This document shows positions 26,089 through 35,476 of a DNA stretch of 64,000 bases, piece by piece. Under the pieces are notes generated by a model. The model saw only the letters and a program-made list of their open reading frames with translations, was not told the origin of the DNA and did no database searches. The translations under genes and the position numbers were made by a program. The stretch's first letter is position 1. Each line of letters opens with the position of its first letter. This DNA is from an uncultured Erythrobacter sp. (GTDB lineage: Bacteria > Pseudomonadota > Alphaproteobacteria > Sphingomonadales > Sphingomonadaceae): NCBI GenBank assembly GCA_947503155.1, contig CANNCL010000003.1:1-64000 (forward strand). The letters are read 5' to 3'.

Positions 26089-26847
26089 CTAATTTTCGGG
26101 ATAGGTTGCCGATACGAAGTAGAGCCCTTGTGGCGGCGCGTTAAGTCCTAATTTGCTACGGTCTTTTGCGGCGAGCGCATCGGCGAGCTGTTTTTCGGTC
26201 CAAGTGCCGACGCCCACGAGCTTTAAACAGCCGACCATGCTGCGCACTTGATGGTGCAGAAAACTGCGAGCCGCCGCATGGATATGCACTTCTGGGCCAA
26301 GCACAGAATGCGCGCGCACGACATCCAACCGGTCGAGCGTCTTTACCGGATCTTTCGCCTGACAATGCGCGGATCGGAATGTGGTGAAATCATGCCGACC
26401 CACCAAAGCCTGCGCCGCGCGTTGCATGGCCTCGACGTCCAATTCTCTAGCGACCTGCCAAACGCGGTTTTTGTTTAACGCGGCGGAAGATCGGCGATTG
26501 ACGATGCGATAGACATAGGAACGGCCAATGCAGGAAAACCGGGCATGCCAATCTTCGTCCACTTCCTCGCAAGCGGTGATCGCAATCGGATTGGGCCGCA
26601 AATGGGCGTTGATCGCGCCCATTAGGCGAAACGGGGTGAGGTCTTTTTCTATGTCGACATGGCAACGCATTGCGATTGCATGGACCCCGGCATCGGTGCG
26701 TCCGGCGCTAAGCAGCAAAACTGTTTCGCCTGTCGTCTTATAAATCGCTTCTTCGATGCTTTGCTGGACGCTGGGGCCGTGTTTCTGGCGTTGCAGCCCC
26801 TGAAACGGGGTGCCGTCAAATTCGATTGTGAGTGCGAAACGGGTCAA
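26089..26847 (-). CDS. truA: tRNA pseudouridine synthase A
   Basis: TruA makes pseudouridine at positions 38-40 of the tRNA anticodon stem. The 252-residue length is normal. The catalytic Asp lies in [11 protein letters not shown] near residue 52. Other family blocks are [12 protein letters not shown] at the N-terminus and the [13 protein letters not shown] segment near 195. Its start overlaps the fmt stop by four bases (ATGA), so fmt-truA are co-translated, a frequent alphaproteobacterial pair. Confidence 0.96.
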   Translation of the reverse strand: MTRFALTIEFDGTPFQGLQRQKHGPSVQQSIEEAIYKTTGETVLLLSAGRTDAGVHAIAMRCHVDIEKDLTPFRLMGAINAHLRPNPIAITACEEVDEDWHARFSCIGRSYVYRIVNRRSSAALNKNRVWQVARELDVEAMQRAAQALVGRHDFTTFRSAHCQAKDPVKTLDRLDVVRAHSVLGPEVHIHAAARSFLHHQVRSMVGCLKLVGVGTWTEKQLADALAAKDRSKLGLNAPPQGLYFVSATYPEN

Positions 26848-27761
26848 GAGAGGCGCGTCCCAGCATCGACCAGGCGACCGCGCAAGAAATCACCGCGGCC
26901 CATCGCCGGTTTGCCCGCGCGTTGCAGGCGGATTGGTCGGATTGCGCCTGCGCCGCAAGCGATGGCGAGGTCCGTATCGAGCACTTCACCCGGCTCCCCC
27001 GATCCGGCGATGGTTTCAGCGAGCAAGAGTTTTACGCGTTCTGGCCCGCCTGCCCCTTCCATCTCAAACCAAGCGCCGGGAAACGGAGCGAGCCCGCGCA
27101 CCTTTGCTTCAATGGCATCGGCATTGGCGGACCAATCAATCCGCGCCTCTGCTTTGTCGATCTTGGGCGCGTAAATCGCCGCCGCATCATCCTGCACCTC
27201 GGCAGGAAACGCGTGCAAGTCTGCCAGAACCCGCACCATCGCCTCTGCGCCTATCTCCGCCAGTTCCTCAGTCAATTCACCCGTGGTTTTGCGCCCAACC
27301 GGTGTCCGCACGATGCCGAGCATCGGGCCAGTATCCAGCCCGGCTTCCATCTGCATGATCGTCACGCCGGTCTCTTCATCCCCCGCCATCACAGCGCGGT
27401 GGATCGGCGCCGCCCCGCGCCAACGCGGCAGGATCGAGGCGTGGATATTCAAACAGCCATGCACCGGCGCATCCAAAACGGCCTGAGGCAAAATCAACCC
27501 ATAGGCCGCAACCACAGCCACATCCGCGCCTAGGGCGGCAAATTCGGCCTTAGCCTCATCTGATTTCAGCGATTTGGGCGAGCGGACCTCCAGACCCAGT
27601 TCCTCCGCCTTGGCCTGAACCGGCGAAGGGCGCAGCTTCTTACCCCGGCCAGCGGGACGCGGCGGCTGTGTATAGACGCAAGCTATTTGGTGCCCTGCAT
27701 CATGCAGCTTTACCAAGGCCGGGACCGCGAAATCGGGCGTTCCCATAAATGTGATGCGCAT
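26844..27761 (-). CDS. fmt: Methionyl-tRNA formyltransferase
   Basis: Fmt formylates initiator Met-tRNA for translation start. The 305-residue protein opens with [15 protein letters not shown]. It has the catalytic N-H-D set in the [12 protein letters not shown] segment near 105-116 and DTGPMLG near 145. The C-terminal domain (about 205-300) binds tRNA. The start at 27761 gives the usual N-terminus. Only 20 bases separate it from the divergent recR start, so the promoters of the two genes must overlap or lie within each other. def, its usual partner, is nearby at 28472. Confidence 0.96.
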   Translation of the reverse strand: MRITFMGTPDFAVPALVKLHDAGHQIACVYTQPPRPAGRGKKLRPSPVQAKAEELGLEVRSPKSLKSDEAKAEFAALGADVAVVAAYGLILPQAVLDAPVHGCLNIHASILPRWRGAAPIHRAVMAGDEETGVTIMQMEAGLDTGPMLGIVRTPVGRKTTGELTEELAEIGAEAMVRVLADLHAFPAEVQDDAAAIYAPKIDKAEARIDWSANADAIEAKVRGLAPFPGAWFEMEGAGGPERVKLLLAETIAGSGEPGEVLDTDLAIACGAGAIRPIRLQRAGKPAMGRGDFLRGRLVDAGTRLS

Positions 27762-27781
27762 AAATAGTCCGCCCAAGCTTT

Positions 27782-28411
27782 ATGATCGTCGCGCCAGCCC
27801 CTATCTCTCCCCCAATGGCATCGCAAGAGATCGAAGCGCTATCAGGCGCGCTGGCCCGGTTGCCGGGTCTGGGGCCGCGTTCCGCGCGGCGGGCGGTGCT
27901 GTGGCTGGTAAAGAACCGCGAACAGGCATTGCCCGCGCTGTTAGAGGCGTTGGATGCTGTGGCGGAGACGCTGGTGGAATGCCAAACCTGCGGCAATGTC
28001 GACACTGCTGACCCTTGCGCGATTTGTGCCGATCAAAAACGCGATGCCCGCGCGCTGTGCGTGGTGGAGGATGTCGCGGATGTTTGGGCGCTGGACCGGG
28101 CGCGTTTGTTTCGCGGGCGTTACCATGTGCTGGGCGGGAAATTGTCGGCGCTTGACGGGATCGGCCCCGAAGACCTGAATATCGCGGCCCTGATGGAGCG
28201 GGTGTCAGGCGGCGCGGTCGATGAGGTTGTGCTGGCCATGAACGCCACGCTCGAAGGGCAGACGACCGCGCATTACCTGGCTGAGCGGCTGGAGGAACAT
28301 AAGGTTCGGATCACACAGCTCGCCCACGGCCTGCCGGTTGGCGGAGAGCTGGATTATCTGGACGAGGGCACATTGGCGCAAGCCTTGCGGGCACGGCGTC
28401 CTGTTGAGTAG
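27782..28411 (+). CDS. recR: Recombination protein RecR
   Basis: RecR works with RecF/RecO to load RecA at gaps. The protein is up to 209 residues. It has an N-terminal helix-hairpin-helix ([15 protein letters not shown]) and a four-cysteine zinc finger in CQTCGN and CAIC near 62-78. A Toprim domain ([13 protein letters not shown]) and the C-terminal [19 protein letters not shown] follow. Two starts are possible: 27782, used here, and 27815 (MASQEIEAL), which better matches family N-termini. Neither has a ribosome site. Confidence 0.95.
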   Translation: MIVAPAPISPPMASQEIEALSGALARLPGLGPRSARRAVLWLVKNREQALPALLEALDAVAETLVECQTCGNVDTADPCAICADQKRDARALCVVEDVADVWALDRARLFRGRYHVLGGKLSALDGIGPEDLNIAALMERVSGGAVDEVVLAMNATLEGQTTAHYLAERLEEHKVRITQLAHGLPVGGELDYLDEGTLAQALRARRPVE

Positions 28412-28471
28412 GCCGGTTGAGGTGCAACGATCCACTTGAGCTTTTGCCGGAGCGACACTAAATCACGCCGC

Positions 28472-29050
28472 ATGGCTATCCTAGAAATCCTCGAAGTACC
28501 GGACCCCCGGCTCAAAACCATCTCCGTCCCGGTCGAAGCGGCCGAGTTCAATGACGAACTCAAACAGCTTGCCGATGATATGCTGGAGACGATGTATGAT
28601 GCCCCCGGCATCGGCCTTGCGGCGATTCAGGTCGGCGTGCCGAAACGCCTATTGGTGATCGATCTGCAACCTGACGATCCCGATGCGGACCCCGTCGAAT
28701 GCGGTCATGATCACGGCGAAGGTGCGCACACACACACCGCGACCAAAAAAGAGCCGCGCGTCTTCGTAAACCCCGTGATCGTTGATCCGGCAGAGGAATT
28801 TTCGACGCTTAACGAAGGCTGCCTGTCGGTCCCCGAAATTTACGCCGATGTGGAGCGCCCCGCGACCTGCACGGTGAAGTATCAGGATTTGGACGGCGCG
28901 CATCACGAAGAAGCGCTCGAAGGGATGATGGCGACCTGCCTCCAGCATGAGATGGACCATCTGGAGGGGATTTTGTTCATCGATCACCTCTCAAACTTGA
29001 AGCGTAAGATGGCGCTGAAAAAGCTGAAGAAGATGCGGCAGGCTGCGTAG
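28472..29050 (+). CDS. def: Peptide deformylase
   Basis: Def removes the formyl group from new proteins, complementing fmt next door. The 192-residue metalloenzyme has motif 1 GIGLAAIQVG near 45, motif 2 EGCLSVPE with metal-ligand Cys117, and motif 3 HEMDH (His159, Glu160, His163). An Asp/His-rich insertion, including HDHGEGAHTHT around residues 76-90, interrupts the core. It looks like a surface loop that could bind metal. I chose the ATG at 28472 for the usual start AILEILEVPDPRL. Confidence 0.96.
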   Translation: MAILEILEVPDPRLKTISVPVEAAEFNDELKQLADDMLETMYDAPGIGLAAIQVGVPKRLLVIDLQPDDPDADPVECGHDHGEGAHTHTATKKEPRVFVNPVIVDPAEEFSTLNEGCLSVPEIYADVERPATCTVKYQDLDGAHHEEALEGMMATCLQHEMDHLEGILFIDHLSNLKRKMALKKLKKMRQAA

Positions 29051-29232
29051 TTTGTTTGCGCACCCCATCCGGGGTGCGGTGTCCTCGCATAAGCTCGGGC
29101 GCGCGGTCGCGCTTGCGGCCCTGCGGGGCGAACTTTCTCTCACGGCTGATCGACCTTTGGTCGGCCTGTAAGGGCGCGCGGCAGGGGCCGCGACGGCCGG
29201 TCTGCCTTGTGGTTTGCTTGGCGGCAAACCGT
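29051..29232 (+). repeat. Interspersed GC-rich repeat, long copy after def
   Basis: It starts TTTGCGCACCCCATCCGGGG and continues with TGTCCTCGC, a GCGCGGTCGCGCTTGCGG core and a tail with GGTTTGCTTGGCGGCAAACC, which is itself a hairpin. It matches the copy at 46447-46540 at its head and core. It occupies most of the def-rmuC gap. Confidence 0.8.
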
Positions 29233-29286
29233 TCGCTGGTGTTGGCTTTTGTGGTTTCTCTCGGGGATATCCCTGCCAAATATTGT

Positions 29287-29301
29287 GTTCTTATTTTGTT
29301 C
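29287..29301 (+). promoter_or_regulatory. LexA box GTTC-N7-GTTC upstream of rmuC
   Basis: GTTC at 29287-29290 and GTTC at 29298-29301 flank the seven bases TTATTTT. The site ends 16 bases before the rmuC start. It is a perfect match to the alphaproteobacterial LexA direct repeat and puts rmuC under SOS control by inference. Confidence 0.7.
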
Positions 29302-29317
29302 CGTGCTATAAAGCGGG

Positions 29318-30730
29318 ATGGATAGCCCGATTCTCTTGATCATCGCCCTTGTCATCGGCCTTGCTGTTGGTGGGGGCGCGGCTTGGTTCTTTGCCTCGCG
29401 TCCGATTGCGGAGTTACGGGACCGGTTTGCCGAGCGTGACGCCGAAGCGAAGGGTCTGGACGAGAAATTTCGCAAGGCAGTCACCGAACTGGCCACAATG
29501 TCAGAACGCGCCGCGCGGGCGGATGGTTTGGCGGGTGATCTCGACAAAGCGCGCACTGAAAACGCGGAGTACAAGGCCGAGCGCGCCGGGTTTGCGGAAC
29601 AGAAACGCTTGCTCGAAGAATCGCGCGAAAAATTGCTGAGCGAATTTGAAAACACCGGCGCAAAGGTGCTTCAGCGCAATCAGGAAGAATTTTTGAAACG
29701 CGCAGAGGCGCGCTTCAAACAATCCGAGGAAACCGGCGAGGCGAAGATCAAGACGCTGCTGGCCCCTGTCGGTGAACGGCTGGAGAAATATGAGAAGCAG
29801 GTTGAGACGCTGGAGAAGCAGCGGGTTGATGCGTTTGGACAGCTAAACGGCCTGATCCAATCCATGCGCGAGGGGCAAGAAGAGGTCCGGCGCGAGGCGC
29901 AGCGGCTCGGCAATTCCCTCACCAACGCCCCCAAAGCGCGCGGGCGCTGGGGGGAGAGGGCTTTGCAAAACCTGCTCGAACAATGCGGTTTGGCGCAGCA
30001 TACCGATTTCATGATGGAGCATTCGGTGGACACCGATGAAGGGCGTTTGCGCCCCGATGCGATTATCAATGTGCCGGGACAAAAGAAGCTGGTTATCGAT
30101 TCCAAAGTCTCGCTCAACGCCTATCAAGCCGCTTTTGAGGCGGATGATGACGAGACCCGCGAGATGCATCTCAAAATGCATGCCAAATCGATGCGGGGTC
30201 ACGTTCAAACGCTCAGCGCCAAAAGCTATCAAACGCAATTTGAAGAGGCACCGGACTACGTCATCATGTTCATCCCCGGCGAACATTTTGTAACCGCAGC
30301 TTTGGATGCCGATCCTGAGCTTTGGGATTTTGCATTTGAACGCCGCGTATTGCTGGCGACGCCCACCAACTTGGTCGCCATCGCGCGGACGGTGGCACAA
30401 GTTTGGCGTCAAGATGGGTTGGCGAATGAAGCGGCTGAGATTGGCCGGATGGGCGCGGAATTATACGGGCGGTTGGAAACGGCGGCTCAACATTTGAAAC
30501 GTGTCGGCGGCGGGCTTGAAAGTGCGGTCAACAATTACAACAAATTCGTCGGCAGTTTTGAACGCAATGTGCTGTCGTCGGGCAAACGCTTGGCCGAAAA
30601 AGGCGTCGAGATTGGGAAGCGCGAAATTGAGGAGGTGCCGCTGGTTGAGTCGGCCCCGCGCTACAATGCTGCTGATGCCGCTAAAATAGAAGATGGCCGC
30701 GGTGACGGTAACAACGAAGCCGCCGATTAA
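29318..30730 (+). CDS. rmuC: DNA recombination protein RmuC
   Basis: RmuC limits recombination at inverted repeats. The 470-residue protein begins with a membrane helix (about 3-25), followed by a long coiled coil (about 30-195, rich in Glu, Lys, Arg and Ala). The RmuC domain (about 200-440) follows, with GRWGERALQNLLEQCGL, VIDSKVSLNAY and VIMFIPGEHF. That core is related to restriction-type nucleases and keeps the Asp and the SK pair. The C-terminus is acidic. A LexA-type box directly upstream suggests SOS induction. The 3' end nearly touches the convergent methyltransferase gene. Confidence 0.95.
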   Translation: MDSPILLIIALVIGLAVGGGAAWFFASRPIAELRDRFAERDAEAKGLDEKFRKAVTELATMSERAARADGLAGDLDKARTENAEYKAERAGFAEQKRLLEESREKLLSEFENTGAKVLQRNQEEFLKRAEARFKQSEETGEAKIKTLLAPVGERLEKYEKQVETLEKQRVDAFGQLNGLIQSMREGQEEVRREAQRLGNSLTNAPKARGRWGERALQNLLEQCGLAQHTDFMMEHSVDTDEGRLRPDAIINVPGQKKLVIDSKVSLNAYQAAFEADDDETREMHLKMHAKSMRGHVQTLSAKSYQTQFEEAPDYVIMFIPGEHFVTAALDADPELWDFAFERRVLLATPTNLVAIARTVAQVWRQDGLANEAAEIGRMGAELYGRLETAAQHLKRVGGGLESAVNNYNKFVGSFERNVLSSGKRLAEKGVEIGKREIEEVPLVESAPRYNAADAAKIEDGRGDGNNEAAD

Positions 30731-30736
30731 CCCGGC

Positions 30737-31549
30737 TCAACCTTCGAGCGAAGCCAAAACCTCATAGGCCAAAACCGCGCCAGCAACCGCCGCATTCAGC
30801 GAATCCGCGCGGCCCCGCATCGGCATCGTTACGCGCAGATCGCACTCGGCTTCATAAGCCTCCGGTAGCCCCTGCGATTCGTTGCCGACCAGAATAAAAC
30901 ACGGCCCTTCGTAAGCGGCCCCGCGATAGGGGACGGCATCGCGCAAACTCGCAGCAACAAGCTGTCCGCCGCCGCCGCCATCGGCGCGCAACCACGGGAG
31001 AAATTCGTCCCAGCGCGCCCGTGCGACTTTTTGCGTAAACACCGCGCCCATGCTCGCCCGGACGGCTTCGGCGCTGAAGGGATCGGCGCAATCGTCGATC
31101 AAAATCACGCCGCCTGCGCCCACCGCATCGCTTGTGCGCAGCATCGTGCCGAGATTGCCGGGATCGCGCAGTTCCTGCGCCACGAGCCAAATCGGCGCGG
31201 CGTTGCGGTTGATCTGCGCAAGGCTGGTATCAAACTCGTCGAACAGACCGATCACGCTTTGAGAATTGGATTTGCCGGTGATCTTGGTCAGGATGTCGGG
31301 CGTGGTTGTGATGATCTCACCGCCTGCGGCTGCGACTTCGTTTTCCAACCGTGTGAGCAATTCGTGCGGCTCACGCGCCTCGGCCATCACCAATTCGCGC
31401 GGCAGGCGCCCGCTTTCGCGCGCATCCTCTAGCAAGCGTAAGCCTTCGACCAGGAATTGGCCGGTCCGTCTGCGGTGTTTCTTATCGCGCAAAGATCGCA
31501 GATATTTGACCGTAGGATTGGAAAATCCGCTTATATGGGTGCGTGTCAT
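30737..31549 (-). CDS. TrmH (SpoU)-family RNA 2'-O-methyltransferase
   Basis: This 270-residue protein has an N-terminal SpoU substrate-binding domain (about 5-90). The knotted SPOUT methyltransferase domain follows: motif 1 AQELRDPGNLGTMLRTSDA near 128, motif 2 ILVGNESQGLPEA near 218 and motif 3 MRGRADSLNAAVAGAVLAYE near 243. It methylates a ribose in rRNA or tRNA. The target cannot be read from the sequence. It is the last gene of the run that starts with chvI, separated from HPr by 84 bases of tandem repeats. Confidence 0.9.
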   Translation of the reverse strand: MTRTHISGFSNPTVKYLRSLRDKKHRRRTGQFLVEGLRLLEDARESGRLPRELVMAEAREPHELLTRLENEVAAAGGEIITTTPDILTKITGKSNSQSVIGLFDEFDTSLAQINRNAAPIWLVAQELRDPGNLGTMLRTSDAVGAGGVILIDDCADPFSAEAVRASMGAVFTQKVARARWDEFLPWLRADGGGGGQLVAASLRDAVPYRGAAYEGPCFILVGNESQGLPEAYEAECDLRVTMPMRGRADSLNAAVAGAVLAYEVLASLEG

Positions 31550-31556
31550 GTGTTTC

Positions 31557-31621
31557 GCTCTGCCGGCTCTGCCGGCTCTGCCGGCTCTGGCTTCACCGAA
31601 TGCACCGAATGCACCGAATGC
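31557..31621. repeat. Two adjacent 9-base microsatellites
   Basis: GCTCTGCCG is repeated three times at 31557-31583, and ACCGAATGC three times at 31595-31621. They fill most of the gap between the HPr gene and the methyltransferase gene. Such arrays can change copy number by slippage, and here they could change the spacing in front of the methyltransferase gene. Confidence 0.9.
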
Positions 31622-31633
31622 AATGCGGCGCGC

Positions 31634-31912
31634 TTATTCTTCGCCAAAACCGTCCTCGATCAGCGCCGCCAGCTCCGCAAGAACGCTTTGCGCATTCTCA
31701 CCATTGACGATGAGATCAACGCTGTCGCCTTTTGCCGCGCCCAACATCATTAGGCCAAGGATCGAACCGCCGCCGGCCTCATTCCCGTCTTTTGCCACGC
31801 GAACCGATGCGCCGTCCGGCAAAGCCGCAACAGCGCCCACAAATTTCGCGCTGGCCCGTGCGTGTAGCCCGCGTTTGTTGACGATCGTAATGGTTTTGCG
31901 CTGCTCGCTCAT
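31634..31912 (-). CDS. ptsH: HPr phosphocarrier protein
   Basis: This 92-residue HPr has the phospho-acceptor His in RGLHARASAKFV near residue 17. The regulatory serine is in GGGSILGLMMLG near 48, the target of HPr kinase. It follows EIIA by five bases. No sugar permease or EI is nearby, so this is the regulatory PTS of alphaproteobacteria. Phosphorylation by HprK and by EI probably reports carbon or nitrogen state to ChvG/ChvI and other targets. I chose the ATG at 31912 for the MSEQRKTITI start. Confidence 0.94.
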   Translation of the reverse strand: MSEQRKTITIVNKRGLHARASAKFVGAVAALPDGASVRVAKDGNEAGGGSILGLMMLGAAKGDSVDLIVNGENAQSVLAELAALIEDGFGEE

Positions 31913-31916
31913 CAGC

Positions 31917-32348
31917 TCATTTCCCGCCCGATGCGGCGCGCGGCGCGGGTTCTGTGCCCAGCAATTCGCTTGCCACAGTGATGTAATTGCGGCCCGCAAT
32001 TTGCGCCGCTTCGACCGCTTCGACCACGCTCATCGCTTTGCGCGCGCCAGCAAGGCGGATCAGCATCGGCAGATTGATACCGGCGATCACTTCGACCCGG
32101 CCAGCCTCCAGCAAAGAGATCGCCAAATTGGAAGGCGTCCCGCCGAACAGATCGGTCAGGATGATAACACCATTGCCGGCATCCACCGTCGTGATGGCAT
32201 CCGCGATTTCCGCGCGGCGGTGTTCCATATCGTCATTTGGGCCGATGCAGACGGTTGCGACGCCCGATTGCGCGCCGACGACATGCTCCATCGCTTCTAC
32301 AAATTGGTCGGCAAGGCCGCCGTGAGTCACCAGAATCAAACCGATCAT
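31917..32348 (-). CDS. PTS EIIA component, mannose/fructose class
   Basis: This 143-residue protein has a ManX-type EIIA fold. The phospho-His is His9 in LILVTHGGLADQF, and the conserved ILTDLFGGTPSN block is near 65-76. The EIIB and EIIC parts needed for transport are absent here, as is usual for the alphaproteobacterial hprK-EIIA-ptsH cluster, which points to regulation. The ATG at 32348 is taken; a start four codons upstream (32360) is also possible. Confidence 0.92.
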   Translation of the reverse strand: MIGLILVTHGGLADQFVEAMEHVVGAQSGVATVCIGPNDDMEHRRAEIADAITTVDAGNGVIILTDLFGGTPSNLAISLLEAGRVEVIAGINLPMLIRLAGARKAMSVVEAVEAAQIAGRNYITVASELLGTEPAPRAASGGK

Positions 32349-32424
32349 ACGCGAATTCAATCCGTTAGTTCTGTGCGGTTTAAGGCCGCTAAATCCAAAC
32401 CCACCATGCTACACCGCAACGCTC

Positions 32425-33354
32425 TTAGCGCCCTCTGCCTTCGATTTCGTCGGCGGCGCGGGATGCCAAATTGCGGTGCCGGACAGTGGGCGAAAATCCA
32501 GCCTCGCGCAAGTCCCCGGCCATGCGTTCTGCTGTGAAGACGGAACGGTGTCTCCCTCCGGTACAGCCAAAGGCAATGTGGACATAGGCTTTGCCTTGCG
32601 CGGCATAGCGCGGCAGCACCGTCATTAGCAGTGCGCGAATTTGGTCAAATGCGGTGTGAAAGGCGGGATCGGTTTGGATATGTTCGCCAACGGGCGCGTC
32701 GCGTCCGGTTAATTCGCGCAGCCCCGCTATCCAATGCGGGTTGTCGAGAAAACGCATATCAAACACCAGATCAGCCAGAGGCGGCATCCCGCGCGCAAAG
32801 CCGAAGCTGGAGACGGTGAGCGACATTTCGGCGCTTTCATCATCGCCGAACAGATCGCGGACATGCGCTTGCAATTCATTGCTTGCCATTGCCGATGTGT
32901 CGATCACGATTTCGGCCCAGCGGCGCAAAGGTTCGAGCAATTCGCGTTCCGCCGCAATCCCGTCTTGCACCGTACGGCCCTGCGCCATGGGATGGCGGCG
33001 GCGGGTTTCGTTATAGCGCCGCACCAATTCGCCCCCGGCACAATCGATGAACATGAATGTGAGCGCCAGATTTTTGCGCGCGGCGAGGTCTTTGACCAGC
33101 GTGATCATTTCATTCGGCACCAATCCGCGAGTGCGCGAATCGAAACCGATGGCGAGCGGCGCGCGCGGTGCGTCCGCTCCCTCAGGCTCCGCGACGAGCC
33201 GGTCGAGCAGGCGAACAGGGAAATTGTCGATCGTCTCCCAGCCCATATCCTCCAGCACATCCAGCGCGGTTGACTTGCCCGCGCCGGACAGGCCGGTAAC
33301 CAGCAACAATCGTTGCCTCGTATCAGGAGTGGCGGGTAAAGGCGGCGTTTCCAT
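32425..33354 (-). CDS. rapZ: RNase adapter protein RapZ
   Basis: RapZ is a nucleotide-binding protein that in gammaproteobacteria delivers the sRNA GlmZ to RNase E. Elsewhere its role is less clear. The 309-residue protein has Walker A in VTGLSGAGKSTALDVLEDMG near residue 20. It has the family blocks GFDSRTRG near 70 and a C-terminal domain with IAFGCTGGRHRSV near 265. Its place between hprK and the EIIA gene is common in this order and ties it to the PTS regulatory operon. Confidence 0.94.
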   Translation of the reverse strand: METPPLPATPDTRQRLLLVTGLSGAGKSTALDVLEDMGWETIDNFPVRLLDRLVAEPEGADAPRAPLAIGFDSRTRGLVPNEMITLVKDLAARKNLALTFMFIDCAGGELVRRYNETRRRHPMAQGRTVQDGIAAERELLEPLRRWAEIVIDTSAMASNELQAHVRDLFGDDESAEMSLTVSSFGFARGMPPLADLVFDMRFLDNPHWIAGLRELTGRDAPVGEHIQTDPAFHTAFDQIRALLMTVLPRYAAQGKAYVHIAFGCTGGRHRSVFTAERMAGDLREAGFSPTVRHRNLASRAADEIEGRGR

Positions 33355-33433
33355 TCAGCGCTTTTCGCGCGTTGAGCGGCGGAAGGGAAGCCGCTTTTTG
33401 TAGGGGCCGTTTGTAGGGGCCGTGTTTGACCGC

Positions 33434-33880
33434 TCAGCTTTGGTGATGCTCGCGGCCAAGCCCATGCTGTTTGAGCGCCCATTCGGCCCGCAATGCCGGC
33501 GCAATCGTGCCGGGGTCAAACGGCAAACACGGTATTGCAAACCCTAAGATATCCCGCGTCGGTGCGCTGCTGGGCAGGCGATCAATTGGCGCGCCCAATG
33601 TTAGGATTAAAGCGAGCGGCGCGGGCGGGGCGACCGGCAATGTCACCAATCCCACCCCGTGCACCTCAATCAATCCGGCGATATTGGGCGGCGGGGCGGC
33701 GATGACCCCGCCATCTGCGCAGGACAATGTCACACCGTCATCACCGATCAAACGCGCACCGCGATCAATCAGGGCCAAAGCGAGGGTGGATTTTCCGCTG
33801 CCCGAAGGACCCTCAATCGCGAGCGCGCGGCCGCCGATCACGACGACGCTGGCCTGCATGATTAAAGAGCGTTCATTCAC
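33434..33880 (-). CDS. hprK: HPr kinase/phosphorylase (short alphaproteobacterial type)
   Basis: HprK phosphorylates the serine of HPr and removes the phosphate. The 148-residue protein has only the catalytic domain, as usual in alphaproteobacteria. The P-loop is GPSGSGKSTLA near residue 25. GARLIGDDGVTL holds the acidic catalytic residues near 42-53. EVHGVGLV is a further family motif. It lies nine bases after chvG and 79 bases before rapZ. A start at MQASVVV (33859) is also possible. Confidence 0.93.
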   Translation of the reverse strand: MNERSLIMQASVVVIGGRALAIEGPSGSGKSTLALALIDRGARLIGDDGVTLSCADGGVIAAPPPNIAGLIEVHGVGLVTLPVAPPAPLALILTLGAPIDRLPSSAPTRDILGFAIPCLPFDPGTIAPALRAEWALKQHGLGREHHQS

Positions 33881-33889
33881 GACATCCGC

Positions 33890-35476
33890 CTAAGCCGCCG
33901 CGGGAAGGAGAATTCGCAGACATGCGCCGGGCAATCCGTCAGGCCGCGCATCGGCGCAGAGGGAACCGTCATGCGCCTCCACAATAGAGCGGGCAATCGC
34001 GAGGCCAAGGCCGGAATGATTGCCGAAATCCTCCGCATCGGGCCGCAAGGAATGAAACCGCTGAAACACTTTTTCGCGCGACACTTGCGGGATACCGGGG
34101 CCGGAATCGCACACCATCAAGATCACGCATTCGCCATCATTTTCGACTGTGACCTCGATCGGCGCTTCGGGCGGAGAGAAGGACACCGCATTGTCGAGAA
34201 GGTTTTCCACCACCCGTTCTAACCGAGCGCCCACCCCTTGGACATGCGCGGCAAATCCGCGTGTTTCGAGCTCAATTCGGTGGTCGTGATTTTCCGCGCG
34301 GTTTTCGCGGCTGCCGATGATGGCGCGCACCAGATCAGCCATGTCGATCCGTTCCAGCGTCGCGCGCGACATTTCTGAATCGATCCGGCTCGCATCAGAG
34401 ATTTCGCTGACCAGCCGGTCGATCCGCCGCACGTCATGGGTGGCGATCTGTTCCAATTCGCGGCGCAAATCTGGGTCTTGTACTTTGGGGAGCGATTCGA
34501 CCGCGCTGCGCAAACTGGCCAGCGGGTTCTTAATCTCATGCGCCACATCGGCGGCAAAACTGTCCACCGCGTCAATCCGCTGGCGCAAGGCTGAGGTCAT
34601 ATCGGAGACAGAGCGCGCCAATTGGCCGATCTCGTCGCTGCGTTCCGGCAAGCGAGGGACCTCCACATCGCGCTCACGCCCCTGCCGCACTTTTTGCGCG
34701 GCGCGGGCAAGCAATTGCAGCGGGATCACGATGGTGCGCGCCAGATATAATGACAGCAGCGCAGAAAGGAAAAGCACCACCAACACCGACAGCACCAGCG
34801 CTGTACGCGCCGAACGCACGCTTTCGGTGATGTCCACCGCATTGCGCACCGTCAGCAGCGTCGCGCCGTTCAGGCCAACCGGAGCGGCGGCGGTGATTAC
34901 CGGTGTGCCATCGAGCCAATCATAGAGCCTGATCTGGCTGAGCCCCTGTTCGCGCGCGGCAACAAGTTCGGGAAAGGCATCGGCGGTTTGCGCCTCAGGC
35001 TCGATATAATCGGGCACGGCTTCCGCACTGACGATCGCATCGACCGCGTGGTCCAACGTCCGCGCCCAGCGTTCTTCCCAGCCATCATCACTGATGTCGT
35101 CAAATTCAAAGGCCGGTTCCGCCAGTGCAAAACTGTCGGCCCATAACAGCCCCTCGGCATCGAACATCCGCATCCGCATCCCTTGCTCGCGCCCGATCTG
35201 CACCAGCAACGCCTCTTGCCGCTCTCGCGTTGCGCCGGCCAAAGCCTCTGCGGTGATCTGCGCCTCGATCCGGGCAAGCTTGAACCTCTCCCCCAGCAAT
35301 TGTGTGCGGTATGTATCGAGATAGAACAGGCCGCCCGACAGCAGCGCCAGCGGCAAGATGTTCACCACCAAAATGCGCGCGGTTAGTGAGAACCGCCCGG
35401 CAATCGCGCCGCGTTCGTCGGCGCGGCCAACATTCGCGGCGTCTTCGCCCGCTGCACCAGCGACCTGCTCAACCAT
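33890..35476 (-). CDS. chvG: Sensor histidine kinase ChvG (ExoS)
   Basis: This membrane kinase pairs with ChvI; in rhizobia the pair responds to acid and envelope stress and is gated by a periplasmic inhibitor. The 528-residue protein has a helix at about 40-58, a periplasmic sensor domain (60-230) and a second helix at about 238-258. HAMP, the HisKA phospho-His in [13 protein letters not shown] near 320, and the HATPase boxes [19 protein letters not shown] and GLGLAIA follow. I chose the ATG at 35476, which overlaps the chvI stop by eight bases. Confidence 0.93.
   Translation of the reverse strand: MVEQVAGAAGEDAANVGRADERGAIAGRFSLTARILVVNILPLALLSGGLFYLDTYRTQLLGERFKLARIEAQITAEALAGATRERQEALLVQIGREQGMRMRMFDAEGLLWADSFALAEPAFEFDDISDDGWEERWARTLDHAVDAIVSAEAVPDYIEPEAQTADAFPELVAAREQGLSQIRLYDWLDGTPVITAAAPVGLNGATLLTVRNAVDITESVRSARTALVLSVLVVLFLSALLSLYLARTIVIPLQLLARAAQKVRQGRERDVEVPRLPERSDEIGQLARSVSDMTSALRQRIDAVDSFAADVAHEIKNPLASLRSAVESLPKVQDPDLRRELEQIATHDVRRIDRLVSEISDASRIDSEMSRATLERIDMADLVRAIIGSRENRAENHDHRIELETRGFAAHVQGVGARLERVVENLLDNAVSFSPPEAPIEVTVENDGECVILMVCDSGPGIPQVSREKVFQRFHSLRPDAEDFGNHSGLGLAIARSIVEAHDGSLCADARPDGLPGACLRILLPAAA

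Noticed and set aside
31266..32537. Long plus-strand frame over the HPr/EIIA genes
   Set aside because: It lies antisense to three recognised genes and has typical shadow composition rich in Ser, Arg and Pro.
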